Origin: CAWBFD01 sp963788115
GTDB taxonomy: Bacteria > Actinomycetota > Thermoleophilia > Solirubrobacterales > 70-9
Direction: 5' to 3'
DNA: 64,000 nt
Assembly (NCBI GenBank): GCA_963788115.1
Contig: CAWBFD010000004.1
Span: 1,550,001 to 1,614,000, forward strand
Part shown: positions 39,072 to 46,846 of the stretch, piece by piece
Numbering within the stretch: the first letter of the stretch is position 1
Layout of the letters: every line of letters begins with the position of its first letter
Program-made: the position numbers and the translations under genes
Notes under the pieces: generated by a model
What the model was told of the DNA's origin: nothing
Databases searched by the model: none
Seen by the model: only the letters and a program-made list of their open reading frames with translations

Positions 39072-40394
39072 CTACTTCTTCTCCTCGCCGGTGGACCCGG
39101 GCAGCGCCCTGACCAGGTCGTCGAGACGCTTGCCGGTGAGGGCCTCCAGCAGCTCAGGGAGCTCGGCGACGATCTTGGTCACGTCCTGGGTCACCCGGTG
39201 GGCGCCGACACCGTCGCCGTTGCCGCCGTTGACCATCACGATCTTGTCGGTCTTCGACAGCGGCTCGGAGACGGCCGCGGCGAGCTGCGGGAGGATCGAC
39301 AGCAGCCGGTCGGCGATCGCCGCGTCGTTGTAGTTCGACCAGGCGGCCGCCTTCGCGGTCATCGCCTCGGCCTCCGCCATGCCGCGCAGGCGCACCGCGT
39401 CGGCCTCACCTGCACCCTGCGCGGCGAGCTCCTCCTTGCGGGCGTCGGCCAGCGCCTCGATCTTGCGGGCCTCGACCTTGGCCGGCTCCATCACCTCGGC
39501 TTCGAGCTCGTTTATCCGGCGCCTGACCTCGGCCTCCATCAGCTCGATCGCCTTCTGGCGCTCGACGATCTCCACCTGGAGCTCCTGCGCGCGCACCTCC
39601 TGCTGGGTGATGGCGCGCTGGAGGTCGTAGGCCATGTCGGCCTCCGCCGCGGCCTTCATCCCCTCCTGCTTGAACGAGGCCTTGCGCACCTCGAAGTCGC
39701 GACGCGACTCCTCGATCGAGGCGTCGGCTGCGAATCGCGCCGCCTTCGCCTCCTGTTCGGCCTCGGCCTCGCCCCGGACCGCGTCGCGCTTCACCTGGGC
39801 GGTTCTGGGGCGCCCGAGGGCCTCCAGGTAGCCCTGGTTGTCCGCGATCTGGCGGATCGTCAGCGAGACGATGTCCAGCCCCATCTTCTCGAGGTCCGGG
39901 CCGGCGAGCTCCTTGGTCTTGGCCACGAGGGCGGCGCGGTCGCGGTAGACGTCCTCGATCGAATGGGCGCCGACCGCCGAGCGCAGGTGGCCCTCCACGG
40001 CCTGCTGGGCCGAGCGGGCGATGTCGTCGCGCCCGCGCGCCAGGAACTGCTCGGCGGCCAGCTGGATGCCCTCGTCGGAGGGGTCGACCTTGACCATGCA
40101 GACGCCGTCGATCTGGGTCGGCACGCCATGCTTCGAGTAGGTCTCCCCGGTGCGGACCTCGAACTGCATCAGCTCCAGAGAGAGGCGCTGCACCTTCTCG
40201 CGGAAGGGCCGCACGTAGGTGCCGCCGCCGCGGATGATCCGGTAGCCGGACGGCTGCTCCTTCCGCTGCTTGCGGCCGGAGATGATCAGCACCTCGTTCG
40301 GGCCGGCCTTCGTGTACTGGTTGGCCCAGACGATGAACGCGATCACGAGCAGGCCCACGATGATGGAGCCCGCGACGATCAGGGCGACGGTCAT
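39072..40394 (-). CDS. Flotillin/SPFH-domain protein
   Basis: A 440-residue membrane-associated scaffold protein. An N-terminal hydrophobic helix (about 3-23) is followed by an SPFH/band 7 domain (about 30-190: GPNEVLIISGRK, GGTYVRPFREKVQRLSLELM, DGVCMVKVDPSD) and a long Ala/Glu-rich coiled coil (about 195-345), then a tail with VSEPLSKTDKIVMVNGGNG as in eukaryotic and bacterial flotillins. Flotillins organise membrane microdomains. ATG 40394 overlaps the preceding stop (ATGA) and the gene abuts glnA, so it is cotranscribed with nitrogen genes. A role in clustering AmtB or GlnB complexes is an inference from context only. Confidence 0.93.
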   Translation of the reverse strand: MTVALIVAGSIIVGLLVIAFIVWANQYTKAGPNEVLIISGRKQRKEQPSGYRIIRGGGTYVRPFREKVQRLSLELMQFEVRTGETYSKHGVPTQIDGVCMVKVDPSDEGIQLAAEQFLARGRDDIARSAQQAVEGHLRSAVGAHSIEDVYRDRAALVAKTKELAGPDLEKMGLDIVSLTIRQIADNQGYLEALGRPRTAQVKRDAVRGEAEAEQEAKAARFAADASIEESRRDFEVRKASFKQEGMKAAAEADMAYDLQRAITQQEVRAQELQVEIVERQKAIELMEAEVRRRINELEAEVMEPAKVEARKIEALADARKEELAAQGAGEADAVRLRGMAEAEAMTAKAAAWSNYNDAAIADRLLSILPQLAAAVSEPLSKTDKIVMVNGGNGDGVGAHRVTQDVTKIVAELPELLEALTGKRLDDLVRALPGSTGEEKK

Positions 40395-41569
40395 GCTCTT
40401 GTGACCTCCTGGTCTCGGGTTGGTTGCTCTCGGCTGAAGATCGAATCGGGGTCGAGGGCGACGCTCGGCGCCTCGCGGACGAGGTCCGGTCGCAGATCGC
40501 GCGCGTCCCGGATGTGCCCGGCGGCGGCGAGGTGGCGGCCGATCGAGGCTGCCAGCGCATCGTCGTCTCCGGCGAGGAAGACGCTGATGCCCTCGGCGCT
40601 GATCGCTCCGACCGACTCCCCGGCGGCGGTGCGGCGGATCGGGACCTCGAGCCGGGTGCCGCCCTCGAGATGGCAGCTGAGGCTGCGGTCGGTCGGGTCG
40701 GTCAGCTCCTCGGTCCGCGCCCAGATCTCCGGGCGGACCGCGTCGGCGTAGAGGGCCCAGGGATTGGTGAGCACCCCCCGCACCGTGAGCTCGTGGCCGA
40801 TGTAGCGGAGCAGTGCGGTGGTGTCGGGCGCCGAGGGCGGCGCCTCGGAAGCAGCCGCCGCGCCTCCCCGGCGACCTCGGGCGCCGTCGAGCTCGGTGGG
40901 GTGGACCAGCAGCCCGATCACCGGGCCCTCGGGGGAGGTCCCCTCGACCGTGGGCATCCACAGCCCCGGCGCGTCGAGACAGCGCATCACGGCGGCGGGC
41001 GGGACCTGGCGCAGGTCCGACGGGCGCACCACGAGCACCTCGGGCTCCTCGTCGGGCTCGAGGTAGCCGGCGCTGGTGAGGTGGCGGATGACCGGCTCGC
41101 GCAGCTCGGCGAGACTGTCCGCCTTGATCCGAGGCCCGGCCAGGACCGGGCAGACAAGGTGGGAGCCCTGCTCATGAACGGGGAGCGAGTAGTCGAAGCG
41201 GGGGGCGCGGAAGTAGCAGAGGGGCAGCGAGCGTCCCGGGGCGATCACCTCGAGCTGGCGCTGGACCTTGGCCCGAAGGGCGTGGATGTTGGCCGCCTCG
41301 AGCCGCTTGCCCGCGACCTCGCAGGCGTAGATCTCCTTCAGGATCGGGTGCGGCGCGGGATTTTCGCGCCGGAGCACGGGCAGCCCGGCGCGGGTGCCGC
41401 CGAAGCCGCCCCTGATCCCGACCCTGAGCACGTAAAGCGGGAGGTCGGGCGGGTTCTCAGCGCCAAGCTCGACCACGGCCGCCGGGTTGCGCTCCACGTC
41501 CACCGCGATCGGCTCGACCCCGCCGGTCTGGTCGAGCGCCACGCGCTTTGTCCAGTCCCAGACCCTCAA
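40391..41569 (-). CDS. Unrecognised protein in the amtB-glnB-flotillin-glnA operon
   Basis: A soluble-looking 392-residue protein that I cannot place in a family. It starts at TTG 41569, ten bases after the glnB stop, and overlaps the flotillin start by ATGA. There is no signal peptide and no membrane span. The N-terminal two-thirds (about 35-230) is mixed alpha/beta with LPLYVLRVGIRGGFGG, GRSLPLCYFRAPRFDYSLPV, HLVCPVLAGPRIKADSLAEL and EVLVVRPSDLRQVPPAAVMR. A Gly/Ala-rich linker (about 228-250) precedes a C-terminal part with ALLRYIGHELTVRGVLTNPW and AISAEGISVFLAGDDDALAA. Coupling to glnB, a flotillin and glnA suggests a role in ammonium sensing or membrane organisation of the pathway; nothing in the motifs proves it. 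Confidence 0.7.
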   Translation of the reverse strand: MRVWDWTKRVALDQTGGVEPIAVDVERNPAAVVELGAENPPDLPLYVLRVGIRGGFGGTRAGLPVLRRENPAPHPILKEIYACEVAGKRLEAANIHALRAKVQRQLEVIAPGRSLPLCYFRAPRFDYSLPVHEQGSHLVCPVLAGPRIKADSLAELREPVIRHLTSAGYLEPDEEPEVLVVRPSDLRQVPPAAVMRCLDAPGLWMPTVEGTSPEGPVIGLLVHPTELDGARGRRGGAAAASEAPPSAPDTTALLRYIGHELTVRGVLTNPWALYADAVRPEIWARTEELTDPTDRSLSCHLEGGTRLEVPIRRTAAGESVGAISAEGISVFLAGDDDALAASIGRHLAAAGHIRDARDLRPDLVREAPSVALDPDSIFSREQPTRDQEVTRA

Positions 41570-41579
41570 CCCACTTACC

Positions 41580-41948
41580 TCAGTAGCCCCAGCCCACGGG
41601 CGCCTCGTGACGGATGGTGTCGACCCCGCGCTCCCCGGTGCGGATCCGCACGACGTCGCTGACGGGCAGGACGAAGATCAGCCCGTCGCCGGTCTCGCCG
41701 GTGTAGGCCGCGGCGACGATCGCCTCGACCGCCCGCTCGGTCAGCTCCGCCGGGACGATGCTCTCCACCTTGAGCTTCGGCAGCAGGCTGATGTTCGCCT
41801 GCGAGCCGCGGTAGTGCTCCGTGTAGCCCTTCTGGCGCCCGCAGCCCTTGGCCTCGGTCACGTTGAGGCCCGAGACCCCGATCTCGTCGAGCGCATCCTG
41901 CACCTCCTGCAGGCGCTCGTAGCGGATCACCGCCTCGACCTTGTTCAT
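41580..41948 (-). CDS. glnB: PII nitrogen regulatory protein, no Tyr51
   Basis: PII proteins are trimers that sense ATP/ADP and 2-oxoglutarate and gate ammonium transporters and other targets through the T-loop. From ATG 41948 the protein is 122 residues: MNKVEAVIRYERLQEV, VTEAKGCGRQKGYTEHYRG, KLKVESIVPAEL, AYTGETGDGLIFVLPV and VVRIRTGERG. The T-loop reads HYRGSQANISLLPK: E. coli Tyr51, the uridylylation site, is Ala51, while Ser49 (phosphorylated in cyanobacteria) is retained. An upstream in-frame ATG (41963) is less likely, as PII proteins start MKxVEAxI. It follows amtB, the usual GlnK position. Confidence 0.95.
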   Translation of the reverse strand: MNKVEAVIRYERLQEVQDALDEIGVSGLNVTEAKGCGRQKGYTEHYRGSQANISLLPKLKVESIVPAELTERAVEAIVAAAYTGETGDGLIFVLPVSDVVRIRTGERGVDTIRHEAPVGWGY

Positions 41949-42066
41949 CTCAATGCCTGTCATGTCCTCCGCTCCCGCTCGCTCGCGTCCACATCACTCC
42001 AATCTCGCTCGCTCGCTCCCGCGTCCAGGCATGACAGGGTCGTGCCAGGACTCCGCTCCTGTTCGC
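41949..42066. repeat. Repeat-rich glnB-amtB spacer (degenerate R1-like)
   Basis: This 118-base spacer is built from degenerate repeats. On the plus strand TCCTCCGCTCCCGC, CGCTCGCTCGCTCCCGCGTCC and GGACTCCGCTCCTGTTCGCT occur within 80 bases. The first block and GCTCCCGCGTCC match the left and right parts of the R1 family in the same order, so it may be an eroded R1 copy with internal CGCT expansion. It would lie in the amtB-glnB mRNA. Confidence 0.5.
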
Positions 42067-43485
42067 TCATGTCCTCACCCCGCTGAAGGGGTCACCGCCG
42101 TTCCCCCGGCCGAGCCCCACGGGCGCGGGCCGCGGCGCGGGCCTGCCGGCGGGTGGCGTCGGCTGGTGGTACTCGTAGCCCGGCACCGGCATGAACTGCT
42201 CCGGATAGCCCCACATCCCGTGCTCGACGATGTCGAGGCCGTAGCGCTCCTCGTCGGGCTTCACGCGCAGGCCGTAGACCGCCTTGATCGCGAAGAAGAT
42301 CAGGAAGCTGATCGCGAACACGCTGGTGAACGCGGCGACCACCCCGAGCGCCTGGACCCCGAGCTGCTCGAAGCCGTCGCCGTAGACGAGGCCGCCCTGC
42401 CCGATCGCGTTGTACTCGGCCAGGCGCGGCGCCGTGAACAGCCCGCAGGAGAGGGTGCCCCAGATCCCGGCCAGCCCGTGGGAGGAGAGGGCGCCAACCG
42501 GGTCGTCCAGCACCTTGTCGATCAGGATCACGCCGGCGACCACGATCACCCCGGCGACCACGCCGACCACCGGAGCGAACCAGAACTCGATGTAGCCCGA
42601 GGGGGCGGTGATCGCCACCAGGCCGGCGACCGCTCCGTTGAGCGTCATCCCGATGTCGAAGCTGCGCGTGATGAGCCAGATCGTCGCCATCGCTCCGACC
42701 ACGCCCGCAGCGCCCCCGAGCCAGGTGACGATCGCCACCTCGGCGAACCGCCCGTCGGCGGTGGAGAGGGTGGAGCCCGGGTTGAACCCGAACCAGCCGA
42801 ACCAGAGGATGATCACCCCGAGGCCCACCAACGGCATGGAGTGCCCCGGGATCACGTTGGGCCGGCCGTCGGCACCGTACTTGCCCTGGCGCGGGCCGAG
42901 CAGCAGCAGGGCCGCCAGGGCGCCGGTGGCGCCGACAAGATGGATCACGGTCGAGCCCGCGAAGTCCTGCATGCCGAAGGTCGCCTGGAGCCAGCCGCCG
43001 CCGAAGATCCAGTGGCTGGCGAGCGGGTAGATCACGCCGGCGAAGAAGACCGCGTAGATCAGGTAGGCGCCGAACTTGATCCGCTCGAGCGTCGTTCCCC
43101 AGACGATCGCCAGCGAGACCGCGGCGAACGCGAACTGGAAGAAGAACTTGGAGCCGACGCTTGCGTCGGAGAACGACATCGCCGGGAGCGCGATCGAGTT
43201 GATGTGCTGGAGGAAGAAGCCCTCAGGCCCGCCCGCGAACCAGCCGGTGGTGCCGCCACCCGGTGGGCCGGATCCGCCGAAGGCGAGCGCGAAGCCGATC
43301 GCCCAGTACATCAGCGCCGCGATCGAGAGGTTGGCGACCATCTTGGCCGCGATCGTGCCCGCGTTCTTCATCCGCGAGAAGCCGACCTCGAGCAGCAGGA
43401 ACCCCGCCTGCATCAACATCACCATGGCCCCGGCCATGAACACCCACAGCGTGTCGAGCTGGCTCAGCGCGAGATCGGCCTTCAT
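42067..43485 (-). CDS. amtB: Ammonium transporter
   Basis: AmtB conducts ammonium or ammonia and is plugged by GlnK-type PII. The 472-residue protein has eleven expected spans. Diagnostic pieces are VFMAGAMVMLMQAGFLLLEVGF, RMKNAGTIAAKMVAN, DFAGSTVIHLVGATGALAAL, WFGWFGFNPGSTL, GMTLNGAVAGLVAITAPSGY and GALSSHGLAGIWGTLSCGLF (each in short form here); the twin pore His are in VIHL and SSHG. The C-terminal tail contains LRVKPDEERYGLDIVEHG, the segment that contacts PII, then a Pro-rich end. ATG 43485 has AAGGAAGGG upstream. First gene of the operon with glnB, the unknown gene, flotillin and glnA. Confidence 0.96.
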   Translation of the reverse strand: MKADLALSQLDTLWVFMAGAMVMLMQAGFLLLEVGFSRMKNAGTIAAKMVANLSIAALMYWAIGFALAFGGSGPPGGGTTGWFAGGPEGFFLQHINSIALPAMSFSDASVGSKFFFQFAFAAVSLAIVWGTTLERIKFGAYLIYAVFFAGVIYPLASHWIFGGGWLQATFGMQDFAGSTVIHLVGATGALAALLLLGPRQGKYGADGRPNVIPGHSMPLVGLGVIILWFGWFGFNPGSTLSTADGRFAEVAIVTWLGGAAGVVGAMATIWLITRSFDIGMTLNGAVAGLVAITAPSGYIEFWFAPVVGVVAGVIVVAGVILIDKVLDDPVGALSSHGLAGIWGTLSCGLFTAPRLAEYNAIGQGGLVYGDGFEQLGVQALGVVAAFTSVFAISFLIFFAIKAVYGLRVKPDEERYGLDIVEHGMWGYPEQFMPVPGYEYHQPTPPAGRPAPRPAPVGLGRGNGGDPFSGVRT

Positions 43486-43637
43486 CGTGGCGGGCCCTTC
43501 CTTTCGGTCGACGGCATCGGAGTCGTGGGCGGCGGCACCCTGCCCGCGATTGTCCGGTCCGACCGTGCGCCATGGCATTGGCCGCGGGTACAGGATTCCC
43601 TCCCCGCGTTTGTCCACGTGGAGAAACGGCCGAAGCT

Positions 43638-44402
43638 CTAGCGCGGGCCGGCCTCGATCACCTCACGCACCTCGCGCGCGGCCGGCTGGAACCCGAAGTC
43701 GGTGAGGATCCAGGTTGCCCCGGCTTCCTCCCACGCGCCGATCGGGGAGCCGGGAGCAGAGTCGACGACGAGGTCGAACGGCTCGTTTCGCCCCGCCGCC
43801 ACACGCAGCGCGCGAGCCTCCTCCCTGAGCTCCGCGAGGGCCTCGGGGCCGGGGAGCTCGATCGGGAAGAGACCGTCCCAGCGAGCCGCCCGCCGCACTG
43901 GTCGGCGGTTGGGCCAGCGGGCGGCCACCCACACCGGGATTCGCGGAGACTGCAGTGGCCGTGGCTCGAACTCGCCGCCCCAGTAGCGGGCGAGCTGGTC
44001 GAGGCCCTGGTCCAGCAGCCGCGCCCGCTCGCGCGGATCGGTGACCTCGCCGAAGGGCTCCAGCTCGTCGTTGCGATCTGAGCCGAGGCCGATGCCGAGC
44101 GTGAGGCGACCCCGGCTGAGAAGATCGAGGGTCACCGTCTCGCGGGCCAGCTTGTGGACGCGCCGGCGTGGGAGCGGGGTGACCAATGGGCCAAGTCGAA
44201 CGCGCTCGGTGGCGGAGGCGACCGCGGCGAGCGCGACCCACGGATCGGCGACCGCTCGCACCGGCGGCCGGTAACGGACGTGGTCCCAGACGAAGAACCC
44301 GTCCCAGCCGTGCTCCTCGGCACTCGCAGCGAACTCCGCCAGCGTGCTCGGATCGACCAGCTCGTCGAACGGAGCGATGAACAATCCGCGCTTGGCGCTC
44401 AT
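43638..44402 (-). CDS. LLM-class flavin/F420-dependent oxidoreductase
   Basis: A luciferase-like TIM-barrel oxidoreductase of 254 residues. Marks are LFIAPFDELVDPSTLAEFAA, EEHGWDGFFVWDHV, DPWVALAAVASATERVRLG, TPLPRRRVHKLARETVTLD, SRGRLTLGIGLGSDRNDEL and VWVAARWPNRRPVRRAARWD. Members use FMN or F420; Thermoleophilia make F420, so F420 is plausible, but the cofactor is not readable here. The ATG at 44402 (MSAKRGLFIAP) is preferred to upstream starts. It lies 152 bases before amtB on the same strand; divergent from the ChbG-like gene. Confidence 0.88.
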   Translation of the reverse strand: MSAKRGLFIAPFDELVDPSTLAEFAASAEEHGWDGFFVWDHVRYRPPVRAVADPWVALAAVASATERVRLGPLVTPLPRRRVHKLARETVTLDLLSRGRLTLGIGLGSDRNDELEPFGEVTDPRERARLLDQGLDQLARYWGGEFEPRPLQSPRIPVWVAARWPNRRPVRRAARWDGLFPIELPGPEALAELREEARALRVAAGRNEPFDLVVDSAPGSPIGAWEEAGATWILTDFGFQPAAREVREVIEAGPR

Positions 44403-44478
44403 CGACCGCACGCTACTCATCCGCCCCGGGACCCGAGGCACGGCATGTCCCGGTCCGTTTGCATGGAGAATTCTGGGC

Positions 44479-45165
44479 GTGCCGCTCCTGATCGTCACTG
44501 CGGACGATTACGGCTACGCGCCCGAGTACGACCGCGGCATCCTCGAGGCCGCGGCCGCGGGTGCGATCGATGCGGTCAGCGCATTCAGCGGGCCGGAGCG
44601 CTCAGGGGATCCGGAGCCGCTGCTTGCCACCGGAGTCGAGATCGGCCTGCATCTGGACGGCTTCCCGTTGGCGCTGATCGGCGGGGGGCGGGAGCTCGAG
44701 CTGATGCGCGGGCACGTCGCCGGCGAGCTCGAGCGCTTCCAGCAGCTCTTCGGCGTTGCGCCGGCCTACGTCGACGGCCATCGCCACTGCCACGCCGGTG
44801 GCCCCCAAACCGAGGCGGTCGCCGAGTTCGCCCGTGAGCGCGGGCGGCCGGTGCGGGGGACGAGCGAGCCGCATCGCCGGCGGCTGCGGGACCTCGGGGT
44901 GGTCACCGCGGACCACCTGATCGGCCGTGTCCATGAGACCGATCCCGCGCTGCCCGCGGAGCTCGCCGATGGGGGGCGGCTCGCCGACGGGGTCACCGAG
45001 TGGATGGTGCATCCGGGCCACGCGGATCCCGCCAGCGGGTCCGGCTACGACGCCGGCAGGGAGGAGGACCTGCGGCTGGTGCTGATGCTGGGCGACCGGG
45101 AGGCATGGGCCGCCCGTGGGATCGAGCGGCGGACGCACGCCGAGGCGCTGACGGCCGCGGCGTGA
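44479..45165 (+). CDS. ChbG/YdjC-family carbohydrate deacetylase-like protein
   Basis: A 228-residue YdjC-like protein. The metal-binding start TADDYGYAPEYDRGI holds Asp9-Asp10, followed by IGLHLDGFPL and VDGHRHCHAGGPQ. Studied ChbG removes acetyl groups from chitobiose phosphate; other members act on varied N-acetyl sugars. The C-terminal WMVHPGHADPASGSGYDAGR is also typical. GTG 44479 follows GGAGA. It is somewhat shorter than the usual 240-280. Substrate unknown. Convergent with the WS/DGAT gene (10 bases). Confidence 0.85.
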   Translation: MPLLIVTADDYGYAPEYDRGILEAAAAGAIDAVSAFSGPERSGDPEPLLATGVEIGLHLDGFPLALIGGGRELELMRGHVAGELERFQQLFGVAPAYVDGHRHCHAGGPQTEAVAEFARERGRPVRGTSEPHRRRLRDLGVVTADHLIGRVHETDPALPAELADGGRLADGVTEWMVHPGHADPASGSGYDAGREEDLRLVLMLGDREAWAARGIERRTHAEALTAAA

Positions 45166-45175
45166 GCGCGCGGGG

Positions 45176-46594
45176 TCAGCCGCTGGTCACCGGGTCGCGC
45201 TGATGCGGGCGACCGTCGGAGGCGGCCGTCTCCAGCTCCGCCAGCGACTCCTCGAGGTCCTGCGCCAGCAGGTCGAGATCGGGCATCGCGTCGTAGTCGC
45301 CCACGAGCCCGAAGTTGACCTGGCCGTTGTAGCTGAAGATCCCGAAGCACACCGCCTGCCGCTTGGCGAGCGGGACCATCGGGAAGATCGCCTCGAGCTC
45401 CCGTCCCATCAGGTAGAGCGGGAACTGCGGCCCGGGGATGTTGGTCACGACGAGGTTGAAGAACCGCTGGGCGGGCTGGAGGCGCGCCGCCTGGCCCAGG
45501 ATCGTCGGCGGGGCGAAGTCGGTGAGCTGCGTCAGGATCGTGGCCCCGACGGCCTGCTTGGACTGCTTCAGGTCGCCCATGGTCGAGCTCACCATCCGCA
45601 GCCGCTCCAGCGGATCCTCCGACCACACCGGCAGGGGGGCCATGAACGAGGAGACCCGGTTGCCCAGGGCGCCACGCTCATCCACGGTACGCACGCTGAT
45701 CGGGACCATCGCGCGGAGCTCGAGCCCGTGCGTCGAGTGCCCGCGAGAGCGCAGGAAGCGGCCCACGGCGCCGGCGACGGCCGCCAGGACAACGTCGTTG
45801 ACGGTGCCGCCCACCTGGTTCTTGACTCGCTTGAGCCCCCCCAGGTCGGCCTGGACCATGGCGAAGCGCCGGTAGGGGCCGATCGTGACGTTCAGCGGTG
45901 AGCTCGGGGCCGCCGCGCCCGCTCGAGCGAACGAGCCGGCGGCGGCCGCCGCCTCACCGACCCCGGCGAGCGCCTGGCGCGGGGCCCTGACCAGGGCTCT
46001 TGCGGCGCGCACCATCTCGGTCGGGCTGGTGGCACGCTCGACCAGGGCGTCGGTCAGGAGCTGCGTAGCGCCCGGCTCGGGGGAGGGGGCCCACGGCTCG
46101 GGCTCCGGCGCGGGCGGGGCGTCGCGCTCGGCATCGAACAGGACCGTGGTTATGTCAATCCCGGAGACGCCGTCGACGAGCGCGTGATGGGACTTGCCGA
46201 CGATCGCGAACCGGCCGCCTTCGACGCCGTCGACCAGCCAGAGCTCCCACAGCGGCTTCGAGCGGTCGAGGCGCTGCGAGAAGATCCGCGCGGCCAGCGT
46301 CCGCAGCTGCGACTCCGAGCCGGGGGAGGGGAGCGCCGTGTGCCGGACGTGGTAGGCGAGGTTGAGGTGAGGGTCGTCGACCCAGACCGGGCGTCCCTGC
46401 CCGAGCGGCACGGAGCGGAGCTTCTGGCGGAACCTCGGGACCAGGTGCAGCCGGGACTCGATGTGACGGCGGAAGTCGTCGTAGCCGGGCGCCGGCCCCT
46501 CGAACAGGGACACGGAGGCGACATGCATGTGGGCCGCCCCCCGCTCGAGATGCAGGAAGGAGGAGTCGAGCCCGGTGAGACGATCGGCGCTCAT
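45176..46594 (-). CDS. Wax ester synthase/diacylglycerol acyltransferase (WS/DGAT)
   Basis: It transfers acyl groups from acyl-CoA to fatty alcohols or diacylglycerol, making storage wax esters or triacylglycerol. The 472-residue protein has the active-site HHALVDG (His136, His137, Asp141), the start DRLTGLDSSFLHLERGAAHM, the structural PLWELWLVDG, VGGTVNDVVLAAVAGAVGR and the C-terminal NLVVTNIPGPQFPLYLMGREL and SYNGQVNFGLVGDYDAMPDL (in pieces). A Pro/Glu-rich linker (about 155-180) separates the two halves. Common in actinobacteria that store neutral lipid. ATG start. Confidence 0.93.
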   Translation of the reverse strand: MSADRLTGLDSSFLHLERGAAHMHVASVSLFEGPAPGYDDFRRHIESRLHLVPRFRQKLRSVPLGQGRPVWVDDPHLNLAYHVRHTALPSPGSESQLRTLAARIFSQRLDRSKPLWELWLVDGVEGGRFAIVGKSHHALVDGVSGIDITTVLFDAERDAPPAPEPEPWAPSPEPGATQLLTDALVERATSPTEMVRAARALVRAPRQALAGVGEAAAAAGSFARAGAAAPSSPLNVTIGPYRRFAMVQADLGGLKRVKNQVGGTVNDVVLAAVAGAVGRFLRSRGHSTHGLELRAMVPISVRTVDERGALGNRVSSFMAPLPVWSEDPLERLRMVSSTMGDLKQSKQAVGATILTQLTDFAPPTILGQAARLQPAQRFFNLVVTNIPGPQFPLYLMGRELEAIFPMVPLAKRQAVCFGIFSYNGQVNFGLVGDYDAMPDLDLLAQDLEESLAELETAASDGRPHQRDPVTSG

Positions 46595-46667
46595 GTGGCT
46601 GTTTGACGGATATCACACATGATCGCTTCCTTTCTCATACGGGCCACTATCCTGCCGGAATCGAATT

Positions 46668-46832
46668 CGCATGACCCACCTGCCGAGTCCCCTCCTGGAG
46701 ACGGAGGGGAGCGGGGGAACCAGGAGCGATCGCCTGACGGCGAGTCGCACGGGGCGAATCCGGCCGTGATCGGCCGGTAGCGGGACCCGACCGGGCCCGC
46801 GAGCCCGTCAGCTAACCCCGTAGGCCGGACAC
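46668..46832 (+). promoter_or_regulatory. Cyclic di-AMP riboswitch (ydaO/yuaA type)
   Basis: The leader of the RlpA-like gene carries the conserved pieces of the ydaO class in order: CCGAGTCCC, a GGAGACGGAGGG hairpin, GCGGGGGAACC, GGGGCGAATCC, a GGCCG hairpin, GGGACCCGACCGGG, and GTCAGCTAACCCCGTAGGC near the 3' end. In actinobacteria this class typically sits before secreted cell-wall hydrolases, as here. It ends just ahead of AAAGGA and the ATG at 46847. Boundaries are approximate. Binding of c-di-AMP normally turns expression off. Confidence 0.88.
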
Positions 46833-46846
46833 GAGAAAGGAATCAA

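Noticed and set aside
38757..40751. Long plus-strand open frame opposite the flotillin and glnA
   Set aside because: Same antisense effect. The minus strand encodes clear flotillin and glutamine synthetase motifs across the whole region.
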